DNA of 64,000 bases from Nitrospirota bacterium (GCA_023475105.1 JAMCWJ010000050.1:1-64000), one strand, 5' to 3'. Positions 34,581-44,560 are shown, numbered from the stretch's first letter. The notes: generated from the sequence alone by a model not told the origin. Numbers and translations are program-made.

Positions 34581-34758
34581 CTGCACCTCCCGGCAGAAAG
34601 CCTGCTGTTGCTGATCCCGTTCCTCTGCAATAAGCTTTTGAGAACCTCGGCTTACCGGAAAGACCGGTCCTGAAGATTACGCACGCTGCGGTCTTTCCCG
34701 TCCCTTTCATTGTATCATCCGAATTGATGATGGTATAGACAGTGCAGGATGAGGAGCC

Positions 34759-34784
34759 AAGGATTCCCGGCAAGCAGGAATGAC
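34759..34784. repeat. GTCATTCC-type palindromic element
   Basis: A single imperfect hairpin, GGATTCCCGGCAAGCAGGAATGAC, next to the hairpin at 34787. The gap between 34581 and 34864 otherwise holds no gene. Confidence 0.6.
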
Positions 34785-34786
34785 AA

Positions 34787-34813
34787 GAGGGCGCGGTGTA
34801 CGACCGCGCCCTC
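34787..34813 (-). terminator. hairpin downstream of the small zinc-ribbon gene
   Basis: A perfect 11-bp stem GAGGGCGCGGT/ACCGCGCCCTC with a 5-base loop, about 50 nt after the minus-strand stop codon at 34865. The T run is weak. Confidence 0.6.
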
Positions 34814-34864
34814 CTGAGTGATGACTTTTCAGAGACCGGACCGGTCTCAGCAGCTGAAGGGGGT

Positions 34865-35014
34865 TCAGCCGCCCCCGCCGCCCAAGAATCCGAATACGTT
34901 TGGCGGGGTCAGCTTCAGGGTATTGGCGCTGCCGCATCGCGGGCAGCTCTCTTCCTCGGGCGGAGAGACCTCAAAGCGGTCTCCGCAGGCGAGGCACAGG
35001 TACTGTGTTTCCAT
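34865..35014 (-). CDS. small zinc-ribbon protein with a glycine tail
   Basis: A 49-residue protein from ATG 35014, with AGGAGG 8 nt upstream. Two CxxC pairs (CLAC near residue 7 and CPRC near residue 24) form a zinc ribbon, with a hydrophobic GFLGGGGG end. It recalls FmdB-type regulatory ribbons and rubredoxin-like knuckles, and the FmdB-like protein at 53241 has a comparable layout with a Ser/Cys-rich tail. The function is unknown. It is a single-gene unit. Confidence 0.7.
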   Translation of the reverse strand: METQYLCLACGDRFEVSPPEEESCPRCGSANTLKLTPPNVFGFLGGGGG

Positions 35015-35069
35015 AACGTTTCCTCCTTGCTATTTCTTCAGTGCCGGCTTTGGCCGAAACCATACATAC

Positions 35070-35088
35070 AATCCGCCATCAGGGAAAA
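35070..35088. repeat. diverged copy of the AAAATCCACCATCAAGAAA motif
   Basis: AATCCGCCATCAGGGAAAA differs from the motif at 20914 and 28451 at three positions. It again lies about 55 bp upstream of a minus-strand gene (the zinc ribbon at 35014). Confidence 0.35.
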
Positions 35089-35133
35089 GCCCGCAGATGC
35101 CGATCATCTTGCTAACACATTCATTAGCAGGAT

Positions 35134-35191
35134 GTCATTCCCGCTTGTCGGGAATCCTTCTTAAGAGAGACTCCGGTCAAGCCGGAGTGAC
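35134..35191. repeat. GTCATTCC-bounded palindromic element
   Basis: Begins GTCATTCCCGCTTGTCGGGA and ends CCGGAGTGAC, with two internal hairpins (CCCG/CGGG and CTCCGG/CCGGAG). It is 58 bp long and intergenic. Confidence 0.75.
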
Positions 35192-35205
35192 ATTCAAAGT
35201 ATCCT

Positions 35206-35373
35206 ACTTACTAATGTTCTCATAATAATGTGGACACTGATTGAACGCCTCTTCTCTGTCATGCCGGCTTGTCCGGCATCTTTCTTTGCTGCAAGAAGGA
35301 TTCCCGACAAGCGGGAATGACACAATAGATGTCGATACTATTATGCACACCTTAATATGTCCCCTTAGTAAGT
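35206..35373. repeat. imperfect inverted-repeat element interrupted by a palindromic element
   Basis: ACTTACTAA at 35206-35214 is mirrored by TTAGTAAGT at 35365-35373, and the bases inside also match imperfectly (CATAATAATGTGGACA against CATATTAAGGTGTGCA). The GTCATTCC-type element at 35258-35321 lies inside it, suggesting a nested insertion. The region 35015-35411 has no gene. Confidence 0.4.
35258..35321. repeat. GTCATTCC-bounded palindromic element
   Basis: Begins GTCATGCCGGCTTGTCCGGC and ends GACAAGCGGGAATGAC, with two hairpins, 64 bp. Same design as the element at 35134, in nearly the same orientation. Confidence 0.75.
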
Positions 35374-35411
35374 TTACACCTGCCGGGGCCGTCAGAGTCA
35401 ACCTCCTTTTC

Positions 35412-38400
35412 TCACATCTCGGAGAACTCGTCGTTCTCCCTCTTTTCTTTTTCCTCTTCCGCGACCTCTTCCTTCAGGGGACAGACCCTGTTCTTGAAGA
35501 ATTCATAATACAGCAGCGGGACAGCGAGCAATGTCAGGGCTGTTGCCGCCACGGCGCCGAACATCATCGCAATCGCAAGACCCTGGAAGATCGGATCGAA
35601 AAGCATGACAAAGGAGCCGACGACGACCGCGGCTGCAGTCAGGGCGATCGGCCTGAACCTCACCGCCCCTGCCTTTATCAGCGCATCCCTCAGCTGTCCT
35701 CTCTCTCTCCACTCCACCTGGACGAAATCGATGAGCAGGATCGAATTCCGCACGATGATGCCCGCCAGGGCGATAAAGCCGATCATCGAGGTGGCCGTGA
35801 AAAATGCGCCGAACAGCCAATGCCCCGGGAGTATGCCGACGAGCGTGAGGGGTATGGGCGCCATGATGATCAAGGGGGTGACGAAATTCCTGAACCAGGC
35901 GACGACGAGAATGTAAATGAGAATCAGCACGGCGCCGAAGGCGATGCCGAGGTCCTTGAACACCTCGTAGGTTATCTGCCACTCGCCGTCCCACTTCATC
36001 GCATAGCGGTCTTCAAGCCAGGGCTGGGAGGTAAAATACTGCTTCAGCGTGTATCCGCCCTGAAGCGGGATCTTCCCTATGGTGCCCTTCATCTTGAGAA
36101 TGGCATAGACGGGGCTTTCCGCGGCGCCCGCGACATCTCCCGTGACGTATACCACACGCTTCAGGTTCTTGTGATAGATGGTCTTGTCTTCCGTCCGCTC
36201 CCTCACTGTGACGAGTTGCGACAAGGGTACCAAAGCCCCCGAAGAAGACGGTACGGAAACCTCTTCCAGCGAGGGAACACTTGAACGGTCCCTGACGGGC
36301 ATCCTCAGCAGGAGTTCGACAGGCTCCTTTTCCCGATCGAAATGCACAAGCCCGGCGGTCATGCCGCCGAGCGCGGTCCTCAGGGTCTTCGAGGCCGCTT
36401 TGGTAGTGATCCCGTTCTGCGCTGCCTTTTCCTTGTCGACATCGAAAACGAATTTCTTCTGGTCCGCCTCGACGTACCAATCCACGTCAACGACCCCTTC
36501 CGTCTGCGCAAAGATCTTTTTTATCATTCGGGCGACCTCGACCTGTCCCTCCCTGTCTGGTCCGTACACTTCCGCGACGAGGGTGCTCAGGACCGGCGGA
36601 CCGGGAGGTATTTCCGCTATCTTCACTCGTGCATCATACGCGTCGGCGATCTTTTTGAGAGGGGGTCTGATCCTCTTTGCGATATCATGGCTCTGCGCCG
36701 TCCGCTCGCCTTTCTGGACGAAATTTACCTGGATATCCGCAACGTTGCTGCCGGACCGGAGATAGTAATGCCGGACCAGACCGTTGAAGTTGAAGGGCGC
36801 CGCGGTTCCGATATACGACTCATAATCGGTCACTTCGGGCACGGTCTTCAGGTACTCCCCCATCTCTCGCGCCAGGGAAGCGCTCTTTTCGAGCGTCACC
36901 CCCTCGGGCAGGTCTACGATCACCTGAAGCTCGCTCTTGTTGTCGAAGGGGAGCATTTTCATCTCGACCGCCTTGAGGGGAACGAGAAGCAAAGACAGTC
37001 CGAGCAGCAGCAGGACGATACAGAGTGCGGCTGCTCGCTTCCCTCTGTTGTCAAGGAGCGGCCCGAGCATCTTCCCATAGAGCCTTTCGAGCCCCTCCCC
37101 TTCTCTGCTTTCTTTCTCCCCGTCGTTCTTTGTCCTGACGCCTTTGAGAACCAGATAACTCATCCAGGGACTGACGATGAAGGCGATAAGGAGCGAAAAT
37201 ATCATTGCCGCCGATGCCACTATCGGGATCGGCCTCATGTAGGGGCCCATCAGGCCCTGTACAAACGCCATCGGCATCAGCGCCGCGATGACCGCAAGCG
37301 TCGCCAGGATCGTCGGATTGCCGACTTCATCGACCGCGAGTACCGCCGTGAGGCGGTCTATCCTGTGCATCCTGAAATGCCTGTGGATATTCTCGACGAC
37401 GACAATCGCATCATCGACCAGGATTCCTATCGAGAAGATCAGGGCAAAAAGGGTCACCCTGTTGAGGGTGTAACCGTAAAGGTAGTTTATGAGGAGTGTC
37501 AGGGCAAGGGTGACGGGAACCGCGACCGCAACAACGATCGATTCCCTCCAGCCGAGCGCCAGCGCAATGAGGATGATGACGGAGATCGTCGCGAGCAGGA
37601 GGTGTTCGAGGAGTTCATCGGATTTCTCCTTTGCCGTCTCCCCGTAGTTTCTCGTCGTAGTCACCTCGACGCCCGAAGGAATGAGGCTCCCTTTCAGGGC
37701 CTGGATCTTCCTTGTTGTCTCCTCCGCGATGATGCTGGCGTTGGAACCCTTTTTCTTGGCGACGGTGATCGTTACCGCCTGGTATTGGCCGGACTTCGGG
37801 TATGCCCCTCCGATACCCTTGACCCCCGCCCGCGGACCGAGGCCCAGGAATACATAATCCGCGGGCTCTTCCGGACCGTCCCTCAGTTCCGCCACGTCCC
37901 TGAGGTATACGGGTTTTTCGTTGTACACCCCGGTAACGAGATTCCCTATTTCATCCGTATTCTTGAGAAATGCGCCCGTGTCTACGAGAAACTCCCTGTT
38001 GCCGGAGGAAAAGGCGCCCGAGGGAAGGAGGAAGTTCGCCTTCTGAAGGGCCCCCAGTATCTGAAACGGGGAGGTGTGATATGCCCTCAGTTTCAGGGGA
38101 TCGAAGACGACCCTCACCTGCCTCCTCTGGCCGCCGGTGACGTTCGTCTCGGAGACGTTCTTGCCTTTCTTTATCTCATTGCAAACCTCGACCGCGATAC
38201 GCCTCAGTTCATAACCGTGATACTTGTCGCTCCAGAGCGTGAAGGTGGCGATCGGTACGTCGTCAATCGATTTCGGCTTCACGAGGGGCTGGGAGACGCC
38301 CGGAGGGATGATGTCGTAATGGGACATCAGTTTGTTGTAGAGCTTTACGAGGCTCTCCTCCATGTCCTGCCCCACGTAAAACCTGACGATCGTGAGGTTC

Positions 38401-38681
38401 ATTCCGGGCTTCGCCATCGAATAGACGTACTCGACTCCCTTGATCTCCCACAGGAGCTTCTCGACCGGTCTGGTGACCCTCTCCTCCACCTCCTTTGCGG
38501 AGGCGCCGGGATAGGCGACCATCACGTCGATCATCGGAACAATAATCTGGGGCTCTTCCTCCCGCGGGGTGACGATCACCGCAAAGACCCCGAGTATGAG
38601 GGCTGTGAGCACGATGAGAGGGGTGAGCTTCGATTGAATAAAGGCCTTTGCGATTTTTCCCGACAAACCTGTCCCCTTCAT
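35412..38681 (-). CDS. RND efflux pump permease (HAE-like AcrB family)
   Basis: A 1089-residue inner-membrane pump with 12 membrane segments in two repeats and two large periplasmic loops. The proton-relay motif in TM4 is [12 protein letters not shown], the double aspartate of hydrophobic/amphiphilic exporters, not the motif of CzcA/CusA metal exporters. [20 protein letters not shown] at the N-terminus and a REEEPQI motif place it in a subgroup distinct from classical AcrB. It is the last gene of an arsR-tolC-MFP-RND operon, 29 nt after the adaptor. The substrate is unknown. The regulator at the head suggests a thiol- or metalloid-related signal. Confidence 0.93.
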   Translation of the reverse strand: MKGTGLSGKIAKAFIQSKLTPLIVLTALILGVFAVIVTPREEEPQIIVPMIDVMVAYPGASAKEVEERVTRPVEKLLWEIKGVEYVYSMAKPGMNLTIVRFYVGQDMEESLVKLYNKLMSHYDIIPPGVSQPLVKPKSIDDVPIATFTLWSDKYHGYELRRIAVEVCNEIKKGKNVSETNVTGGQRRQVRVVFDPLKLRAYHTSPFQILGALQKANFLLPSGAFSSGNREFLVDTGAFLKNTDEIGNLVTGVYNEKPVYLRDVAELRDGPEEPADYVFLGLGPRAGVKGIGGAYPKSGQYQAVTITVAKKKGSNASIIAEETTRKIQALKGSLIPSGVEVTTTRNYGETAKEKSDELLEHLLLATISVIILIALALGWRESIVVAVAVPVTLALTLLINYLYGYTLNRVTLFALIFSIGILVDDAIVVVENIHRHFRMHRIDRLTAVLAVDEVGNPTILATLAVIAALMPMAFVQGLMGPYMRPIPIVASAAMIFSLLIAFIVSPWMSYLVLKGVRTKNDGEKESREGEGLERLYGKMLGPLLDNRGKRAAALCIVLLLLGLSLLLVPLKAVEMKMLPFDNKSELQVIVDLPEGVTLEKSASLAREMGEYLKTVPEVTDYESYIGTAAPFNFNGLVRHYYLRSGSNVADIQVNFVQKGERTAQSHDIAKRIRPPLKKIADAYDARVKIAEIPPGPPVLSTLVAEVYGPDREGQVEVARMIKKIFAQTEGVVDVDWYVEADQKKFVFDVDKEKAAQNGITTKAASKTLRTALGGMTAGLVHFDREKEPVELLLRMPVRDRSSVPSLEEVSVPSSSGALVPLSQLVTVRERTEDKTIYHKNLKRVVYVTGDVAGAAESPVYAILKMKGTIGKIPLQGGYTLKQYFTSQPWLEDRYAMKWDGEWQITYEVFKDLGIAFGAVLILIYILVVAWFRNFVTPLIIMAPIPLTLVGILPGHWLFGAFFTATSMIGFIALAGIIVRNSILLIDFVQVEWRERGQLRDALIKAGAVRFRPIALTAAAVVVGSFVMLFDPIFQGLAIAMMFGAVAATALTLLAVPLLYYEFFKNRVCPLKEEVAEEEKEKRENDEFSEM

Positions 38682-38710
38682 GTCGTAATCCTGTCGTATC
38701 CCTTCCTGCT

Positions 38711-39874
38711 TTACCCCTGTTTTTCGGAGCCCGGACCGCGGTATAATCCGCCGTCAACGGCCTTTTCGACCCCCTTGACAATCACCCTTTCCGCCGTGCC
38801 GAGACCCGACACTATCTCGACCCTGTCGTCGTATGTCTTTCCGGTTCTCACCAGCGTGAACCGTATCACGTCATCATTGCCGACCGTGTACACACCCGTC
38901 AGCTCGCCCTTTTCGACGATGGCGTTCTTCGGAACGAGGACAGCCTCCCTCTTGCCGACCGGGATCCTGACCTTGGCGTAAAGCCCGGACTTCAGCCCCG
39001 GACCTTTGAATTCGACTTTTACCAGGAACGTTCTCGACATCGGATCGACTGCCGGGACTATTTCCGAAATCCTGCCCGAGATCTTCTGCGGGGCCGCTCC
39101 GATAAGGATGTCTGCGGGCATGCCGGCCTTCAGTGCTCCGCTGAGTCCTTCCCCGGCGTTTACATCGATCCGCAGGGAGGAACTGTCCTCTATGGTGAGG
39201 AGGGGCGTTCCCGGAACGGCCATGCTGCCCTGGTCTATTTTTTTCTCCGTGACGACCCCGGAGACCGGCGCAGTGATCCTCGTAAAACCGTAATAGACCT
39301 GTGCCTCCGCAAGACCGGCCTTTGCCCTTTCGTATTCGCTTCCTGCGACCTTGCGCTGCGTGTCTATCTGATCGATCTCCTGCTTCGAGGCGGCCTTCCC
39401 GTCGTAGAGCTTCTTGTACCGGTCGTACGTAACCTCTGCGAGCAGTCTGTTCTGCTCTGCAGCCTCCAGGGCCTTCTCCGCGGCCTTCACCCTCTGCGCG
39501 ACATCCCTGTCGTCCAGAATCAGCAGCACATGTCCTGCATGCACATGGTCTCCCTCGCGCACCTTTACCGATGTCACGGTCCCCATCACCCTGCTTGCAA
39601 CGATACTCGCGGTCTTTGCCTTTACCGTCCCGGAGGCCTCGTAGTACTCCTCGACCGGCGAGGGTAGTATCTCTGCCGCTTCGACCCCCGTGACCGCCGT
39701 CCTTTTCACCTCTGCGGTGCCCGGCTTCACCTTCTCCGTGCAACCGGCAAGGAGCAGTACGGAGGCGGCCAGGACAATGCAGGAAAAGAGGAAAGAAAAA
39801 AGGCGCACCGCATGGCGCGCCCCGACGCTCGTTACAGACCGGCCTTGCAGGCCTGATGGGCGGTCTTTCTTCAT
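38711..39874 (-). CDS. RND periplasmic adaptor (membrane fusion) lipoprotein
   Basis: A 387-residue protein from ATG 39874 after GGGAGG. The signal peptide ends with a lipobox (LLAGC). It has the adaptor order: barrel-sandwich hybrid ([34 protein letters not shown]), helical hairpin (about residues 105-175), return strand with [13 protein letters not shown], then beta-barrel and membrane-proximal domains. It bridges the RND pump and the TolC-like channel. It sits between those two genes, with short spacing on both sides. Confidence 0.93.
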   Translation of the reverse strand: MKKDRPSGLQGRSVTSVGARHAVRLFSFLFSCIVLAASVLLLAGCTEKVKPGTAEVKRTAVTGVEAAEILPSPVEEYYEASGTVKAKTASIVASRVMGTVTSVKVREGDHVHAGHVLLILDDRDVAQRVKAAEKALEAAEQNRLLAEVTYDRYKKLYDGKAASKQEIDQIDTQRKVAGSEYERAKAGLAEAQVYYGFTRITAPVSGVVTEKKIDQGSMAVPGTPLLTIEDSSSLRIDVNAGEGLSGALKAGMPADILIGAAPQKISGRISEIVPAVDPMSRTFLVKVEFKGPGLKSGLYAKVRIPVGKREAVLVPKNAIVEKGELTGVYTVGNDDVIRFTLVRTGKTYDDRVEIVSGLGTAERVIVKGVEKAVDGGLYRGPGSEKQG

Positions 39875-39891
39875 TGAATCCTCCCGGGGTG

Positions 39892-41229
39892 TCATTCTAT
39901 GTTCAGGTCCTTTAATATCGTTCCGCTTTCACAGGCGAGATTTGCAACGGCAAGACGGCGCTCGTTTTCGCGGGCTGCGGCATTGGCGCGCGCATGGTCG
40001 AGACTCACCTGCGCATCGAGGAGATCGACCATGGGGGAGAGGGAATTTTCGTACCTCTCTTCGACGAGGCGCTTGCCCTCCTCCGCAGTCCCGAGGGCTT
40101 CCTCCGCCAGTTCCGCATTCTTTATCGCTTCTTTCGCCGTGAGATAGGCCTCGTACACCCTGAAGGAGATTGTCTTTTTCAGGCCCTCGAGATGCTCCTC
40201 CGTTTCCGCAGCCTGGTACTTTGCCTTCGATCTTTCGTGTTCCCTCTTCGTTCCGTCAAACAATTCCCACCGCAGGAAAGCGAGCATCTGCCAGCTCTCC
40301 CCCTCGGAGCCGAAAGGCCTTCTGTGGTCGTTGAACTGGTAAGAGCCCCCGATTCCGACAACCGGAAAGTATCCTGCCTCGGCAAGCTTCACCCGTCGAA
40401 CCGGCAGGGGAGAGGCTTGCGCCAGGGCACTGATGTCCTTTCTTTCCATCGAGGCGTTCGTATAATACTCGACGCCCCTCAGGGGGAATTCCAGCCTCTC
40501 CCCTGCCGGTTCGACGGGTTCCGACCTGCCCATGACCAACCCGAGCGCCCTCTTTGCGACATCAAGATTCTTTTCCGCACTCACCAGTTTCTGTTCCGTC
40601 TCGGTGAGCGCGGTCGAAGCCCTCAGGGTATCGGAATACAGGCCGAGTCCTGCGTCGTACCGGAGCTTCGCAATCCGCAGATGTTCCTTCGCGTCTTCCG
40701 TGGCCTTTTCCGAGGCCGAGACGTATTCCTTTGCGGTGAGGACCGCGAGATAGGCCCGCACCACTTTCAGCGCCGTCTCCTGCTTCATCCTCACGTAGTC
40801 GTCGTTCTTTGAGCGGTACTCCTTTTTCGCCATATCCAGGCCGATGTATGCTTTCTTTGCAAAGACGGGCTGCTCAAAGGAGAACGACGTCTGGAAATCG
40901 TTCGTCGCCGAGGGATTGTTCAGCGAGACCACATCGAAATCCTGCGCGGTGAAACGCTGCTGGTTCAGCTTTGCCATGAAGGCGTAGGTGGGGTTCGTGG
41001 TGCTCATGAATCTTTCTTCGAACGTGAGCCTGGGCAGCAGGGAACTCTTCGCGATCCCGATGTCTTCCTCCTGGGCGGCAAGGGAATTTCTGAAGGCCCG
41101 TATTTCGTGGTTGTTCTCGAACGCGATGCCGATTGCGTCGCGCAGGCCGATAGGCCCCTGCTCCGCGTACAACGCGGCGGGAACGATCATGCACGCCGTC
41201 AACAGGACAACAATCGTTTTTCTCTTCAT
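39892..41229 (-). CDS. TolC-family outer-membrane efflux channel
   Basis: A 445-residue protein from ATG 41229 with AAGGGGGAAAAG upstream. A signal peptide of about 22 residues ends LYAEQ. Two homologous halves follow, each with long helical stretches and an RDAIGIAFENNHEIRAF-type or EEGKRLVEERYENSLSPMVD-type motif, as in TolC/OMF proteins. Its start overlaps the arsR stop as ATGA, so translation is coupled. It should form the outer-membrane exit duct of the pump. Confidence 0.93.
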   Translation of the reverse strand: MKRKTIVVLLTACMIVPAALYAEQGPIGLRDAIGIAFENNHEIRAFRNSLAAQEEDIGIAKSSLLPRLTFEERFMSTTNPTYAFMAKLNQQRFTAQDFDVVSLNNPSATNDFQTSFSFEQPVFAKKAYIGLDMAKKEYRSKNDDYVRMKQETALKVVRAYLAVLTAKEYVSASEKATEDAKEHLRIAKLRYDAGLGLYSDTLRASTALTETEQKLVSAEKNLDVAKRALGLVMGRSEPVEPAGERLEFPLRGVEYYTNASMERKDISALAQASPLPVRRVKLAEAGYFPVVGIGGSYQFNDHRRPFGSEGESWQMLAFLRWELFDGTKREHERSKAKYQAAETEEHLEGLKKTISFRVYEAYLTAKEAIKNAELAEEALGTAEEGKRLVEERYENSLSPMVDLLDAQVSLDHARANAAARENERRLAVANLACESGTILKDLNIE

Positions 41230-41621
41230 CTTTTCCCCCTTCTCGTTTCCATGAATGAGAGAAAGGTCTTCATATCGCACTTCCCCGTCTTTTTCTGAAA
41301 TTCGTAGCACTCGCCGAGGGAGCGGAGGTCATCCAGTAACCTTTTATCATTTTTCAGGCCGGTTTTCAATACTGCGAGAATCCGTGCAACGAAAGACGAC
41401 TGTTTCCTCTTCAGCGAATAAAATACGAGCTTGCCCTCCCTCCGTTCCTCAAGGAGGTCCGCACTGCTCAGGAGCGAGATGTTCCGGGAGACGAGCGGCT
41501 GGGACACGCCGAGCACCCCCATGAGCTGGCATACGCAGAGTTCTCTCCGTCCGAGGAGCATGAGAATCCTCACCCGTGTCTCGTCGGAAAGCAGTTTGAA
41601 GAGCTGCACCTCGGAAATCAT
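41226..41621 (-). CDS. ArsR-family metalloregulatory repressor
   Basis: A 131-residue winged-helix repressor, from ATG 41621. LFKLLSDETRVRILMLL leads into ELCVCQL, which holds the C29-x-C31 thiolate pair of arsenite/antimonite-type ArsR sensors in the recognition-helix region; GVSQPLVSRNISLL and an RREGKLVFYSL wing follow. It heads the efflux operon. The promoter and an ATATAAA/TTTATAT palindrome overlap its start codon, so it is probably autorepressed and leaderless. A cysteine-rich tail (GECYEF...GKCDM) may add ligands. Metal identity is inferred from family. Confidence 0.92.
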   Translation of the reverse strand: MISEVQLFKLLSDETRVRILMLLGRRELCVCQLMGVLGVSQPLVSRNISLLSSADLLEERREGKLVFYSLKRKQSSFVARILAVLKTGLKNDKRLLDDLRSLGECYEFQKKTGKCDMKTFLSFMETRRGKR

Positions 41622-41660
41622 ATAAACATATTTATATATGATTATCTGACAAAAAGTCAA
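41620..41660 (-). promoter_or_regulatory. promoter and operator of the arsR efflux operon
   Basis: On the minus strand TTGACT (41660-41655), 17 bp, ATATAA (41637-41632). The palindrome ATATAAA-TATG-TTTATAT, in the same direction, covers 41620-41637. The -10, predicted start site and ATG 41621 all lie in or beside the operator, so bound ArsR would block initiation directly. Confidence 0.7.
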
Positions 41661-41811
41661 GGGGAAGGGCGCGGCGGGAACGATGCCGGGATCAGTCACA
41701 CAGTGAGCATCGTGGCATGCCGGAGGACCGCTCCGGTCGCGTTACTCAGCTCCGCGAAGGACAGCTTTGGGTTTCCTCAGAGCAAGTTCTTCTCTAAGCC
41801 TGCAGTACCCG

Positions 41812-43305
41812 TCAGCGCATGTCAACAGAAAAGTCCGTGCCGGGAGGCTCTTCCGCGAGGAGTTTGTCCCTGCAGTCCCCCACAATCTTCCCGGTGCTTC
41901 CCTCGTCGTCGAATTCGACGAGTTCAACCTTCCCGTCTTTCCGTTCCAGGTATGCGGCGTTCTCCTTCTCTATCTTCGGGAAGTAACCGCCCGATAGGTC
42001 CTCGTAGAGGTCCACCGCATAGAGAAGCTTCCCTTGGGGCGCCCGATCAGATCCCGCTGCGGAAATGCGAAGAAGGCCCCTGTCCTCGTATACGGTATAT
42101 CTTCCCTTTTCCCTCCTGTAGCCTACGTAGTATTTCCCCGCTTCCTTATGATAAATGTGCGCATTCATCGGACAGAGTCTGTCTCCCACCACCTCGAAGA
42201 ATCTCCCACCCCTGATCCTGAAGCTCTTCTCCGCCCCGCAGAGCACCCATTCGGAAGTTATCGCATCGGGACTGTGCGTCAAAATCGCGTTCTCCCTCGT
42301 CAACGATGTCCTGTGCAGATTCTCATAGTCCGTATGAACCACGCTCTTCCGCGCAGAGATATCGTGGATAACGACGGAATTCCGGAACGCATCGACGGCC
42401 TCCCGGTAACGCTCCTCACTCCACACCCGTTCGATATAATCGTTGATGTCTCCGTAAAGCAGCGACGCAGATTCGAATTCCTTTCCCGAAAGGGAGACAC
42501 GAGGGACCCTTTTCCCGCGGTGCAAGTCCTTCCATAATTCCGTATCGTGGACCGTATCCGAACTGAAGACCAGCGTTTCCTCCCCTGTCCTGATCACGAT
42601 GCCGATCCCTGTGATCCCATGCCATACTGGAGCCTTGATTGCCGCGATCGTGAAGCCCTCCTCATCCCGGTAGAGGTTTTTTTCCTCCTCATAGAATACG
42701 TCCGACGAAAAGGGATAAAAACTTTCCGGTTCGACCCATTCTTTGTAGAAAGGATCCCTGAAGAGCAGCCTCGGCCTCTTCGTTTTTTCGCTTATCACGA
42801 TCTTTGCTCTTTCCGGACCGAGGACGCTGCCGTTGCCGTCGACGACGCAAAGCCTCTCGTGCCCCGGACCGACTTGATGCGGGACTATCCGGTATCTGGC
42901 GCGCGGGCCCAGGGTCCGGTAATCGATATAGGCTTCGTAGGGGATGTCGATCACATTCCGTGAGTCCGCTGAAAGGCTCCTCTCGAGGGAAGGCCCGGAG
43001 GCCCTCATAAGATCGTTATGCACATCCTCGGAGGCGAGAAGGAAAACCCTGTTCGCGACGTCGGGAGCATACATATTGAAGAGGGCGAAGTCGGTGAACC
43101 ATCTCTTGTGGTCGTCATGGCAGTGGGTAATGATCAGACCTTTGATCTTCTTGAGACCGTGGCCTCCTATCTGCTGGAAGAGCGGTGAACCGCAATCGAG
43201 GAGGAAACTGGAGCGGCCGATCGTTACCTGGTAGCCGACGCTCTTGCCCATTCTCGAAAAAGGCCCGTAGTCGCCGAGAATACGAATGGTGATCCCGTCC
43301 TTCAT
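41812..43305 (-). CDS. MBL-fold metallo-hydrolase with a long C-terminal extension
   Basis: A 497-residue protein from ATG 43305. The first half is a metallo-beta-lactamase fold with the metal motif THCHDDHKRW (HxHxDH) near residue 60, and further ligands in PHQVGPGHE and FSSDTVHD. The remaining C-terminal part (about residues 330-497) is unfamiliar. The fold resembles ribonuclease Z and phosphodiesterase-like MBL proteins, but the substrate is unknown. A TGCTAGAAT extended -10 lies eight bases before the ATG, predicting a leaderless message. It is divergent from rluD. Confidence 0.82.
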   Translation of the reverse strand: MKDGITIRILGDYGPFSRMGKSVGYQVTIGRSSFLLDCGSPLFQQIGGHGLKKIKGLIITHCHDDHKRWFTDFALFNMYAPDVANRVFLLASEDVHNDLMRASGPSLERSLSADSRNVIDIPYEAYIDYRTLGPRARYRIVPHQVGPGHERLCVVDGNGSVLGPERAKIVISEKTKRPRLLFRDPFYKEWVEPESFYPFSSDVFYEEEKNLYRDEEGFTIAAIKAPVWHGITGIGIVIRTGEETLVFSSDTVHDTELWKDLHRGKRVPRVSLSGKEFESASLLYGDINDYIERVWSEERYREAVDAFRNSVVIHDISARKSVVHTDYENLHRTSLTRENAILTHSPDAITSEWVLCGAEKSFRIRGGRFFEVVGDRLCPMNAHIYHKEAGKYYVGYRREKGRYTVYEDRGLLRISAAGSDRAPQGKLLYAVDLYEDLSGGYFPKIEKENAAYLERKDGKVELVEFDDEGSTGKIVGDCRDKLLAEEPPGTDFSVDMR

Positions 43306-43434
43306 CGAGGCGTATTCTAGCACAATCGTTATTTGCCGGAAAAGGGTCATTCGTCGATGCGATACGGTATAATGGTCATGGGAAGAGGGACATTTTCGTT
43401 CCGTGCGAAGCTTCCCGGATGCGTCTTGATCTCT

Positions 43435-44373
43435 ATGGATAGAACAGGAAAGATAACGGCTGAAGCAGCGGATGCGGGGGAACGGATCGACGTGTTCCTT
43501 GCGGGGAAAACGGGGATAACCCGCTCGCAGGTGCAGAGACTGATAGAGGCGGGTCGCGTCCTCGTTGCAGGCAGCGCGGTCAGCAGCCATTACCGGGTGA
43601 AGGCGAACGACGCAATCATGTTTGCGCTTCCTCAGAAAGAAACCGGGGCGCTGGTTCCCGAGGCGATCCCCATCGAAATCCTCTACAGGGACGAATACGT
43701 CGTCGTTGTGGAAAAGCCCGCGGGCATGGTCGTGTATCCGGCTGTGGGCCACGCACACGGCACGCTAATGAACGCCCTCGCACACCATTGCGGAGAGCTT
43801 GTCGCGGTCGGCGGCCCGTTACGGCCGGGCGTGGTGCACCGACTCGACAGGGACACCTCAGGTGTGATGATTGTGGCCCTCGCCGACAATGCCTATTACA
43901 GTCTAATCGGGCAGTTTAGGGAGAGGACGATACGGAGGAAGTACTGCGTCCTTGTCTTCGGAAATCTCAATGCCGACACGGGGGAAATAAGGCTTCCCGT
44001 GGGACGCTCCTCATCCGACAGGAAGAAGATGTCGACGAGGGTCAGAAAAGGGAAAGAGGCCGTCACACGGTGGGAGGTGATTAAGCGGTTCGGGTTTGCG
44101 ACATTGATCGAGGCGAGCCTGGGAACCGGACGGACCCATCAGATCAGGGTTCACTTCGCATCGATCGGCCATCCCGTGCTCGGGGACAGGACTTACGGAA
44201 GAAAGACGGAGATCGCCGCAGGAAGAAAAAAGATATCCTTTCCCCGGCAGATGCTCCATGCGAGACTGCTCGGATTTTTCCACCCTGTCTCCGGAGAATA
44301 TATGGAGTTTTCGAGTCCACTTCCGGAAGATATGAAAAGGGCGCTCGACGAATTGTCGGTACTCCGCGCATAA
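43435..44373 (+). CDS. rluD: RluA/RluD-family rRNA pseudouridine synthase
   Basis: A 312-residue enzyme that isomerises uridines in large-subunit rRNA. An S4 RNA-binding domain (DVFLAGKTGITRSQVQRLIE) opens the protein. The catalytic domain contains the signature HRLDRDTSGVMIVA with the nucleophilic aspartate, plus GRTHQIRVHFASIGHPVLGD. ATG 43435 fits the family start. A TATAAT at 43368-43373 lies about 60 nt upstream, and earlier in-frame ATGs exist but lie on the promoter. RluD is favoured over RluA or RluC by length and the S4 domain; the exact target sites are unknown. Confidence 0.92.
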   Translation: MDRTGKITAEAADAGERIDVFLAGKTGITRSQVQRLIEAGRVLVAGSAVSSHYRVKANDAIMFALPQKETGALVPEAIPIEILYRDEYVVVVEKPAGMVVYPAVGHAHGTLMNALAHHCGELVAVGGPLRPGVVHRLDRDTSGVMIVALADNAYYSLIGQFRERTIRRKYCVLVFGNLNADTGEIRLPVGRSSSDRKKMSTRVRKGKEAVTRWEVIKRFGFATLIEASLGTGRTHQIRVHFASIGHPVLGDRTYGRKTEIAAGRKKISFPRQMLHARLLGFFHPVSGEYMEFSSPLPEDMKRALDELSVLRA

Positions 44374-44560
44374 GAGGAATGTCCTCCCGCTCGCAGCCTC
44401 CCTTTCTTTTGCGGCAACGGCACACTCAGTCGCACGAGTTCTTTTTCTCAGGCCATAGTATCGATCATGAGTTTTCGGCGGTCTTCGTGTCGGAAGGCAG
44501 TGTCTTTAATACTATCTCCGGTTTTCGCATTTCTCCTCCCTTCACGACCCCTCCTATCCG

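Noticed and set aside
36342-38981. 879-codon plus-strand open frame
   Set aside because: It lies antisense to the RND pump and adaptor; its composition (Arg/His/Asp-rich, no domains) is that of a mirror frame of GC-rich coding DNA.
43306-43758. upstream extension of the MBL hydrolase frame
   Set aside because: It overlaps the rluD gene antisense, and the MBL fold begins right after ATG 43305.
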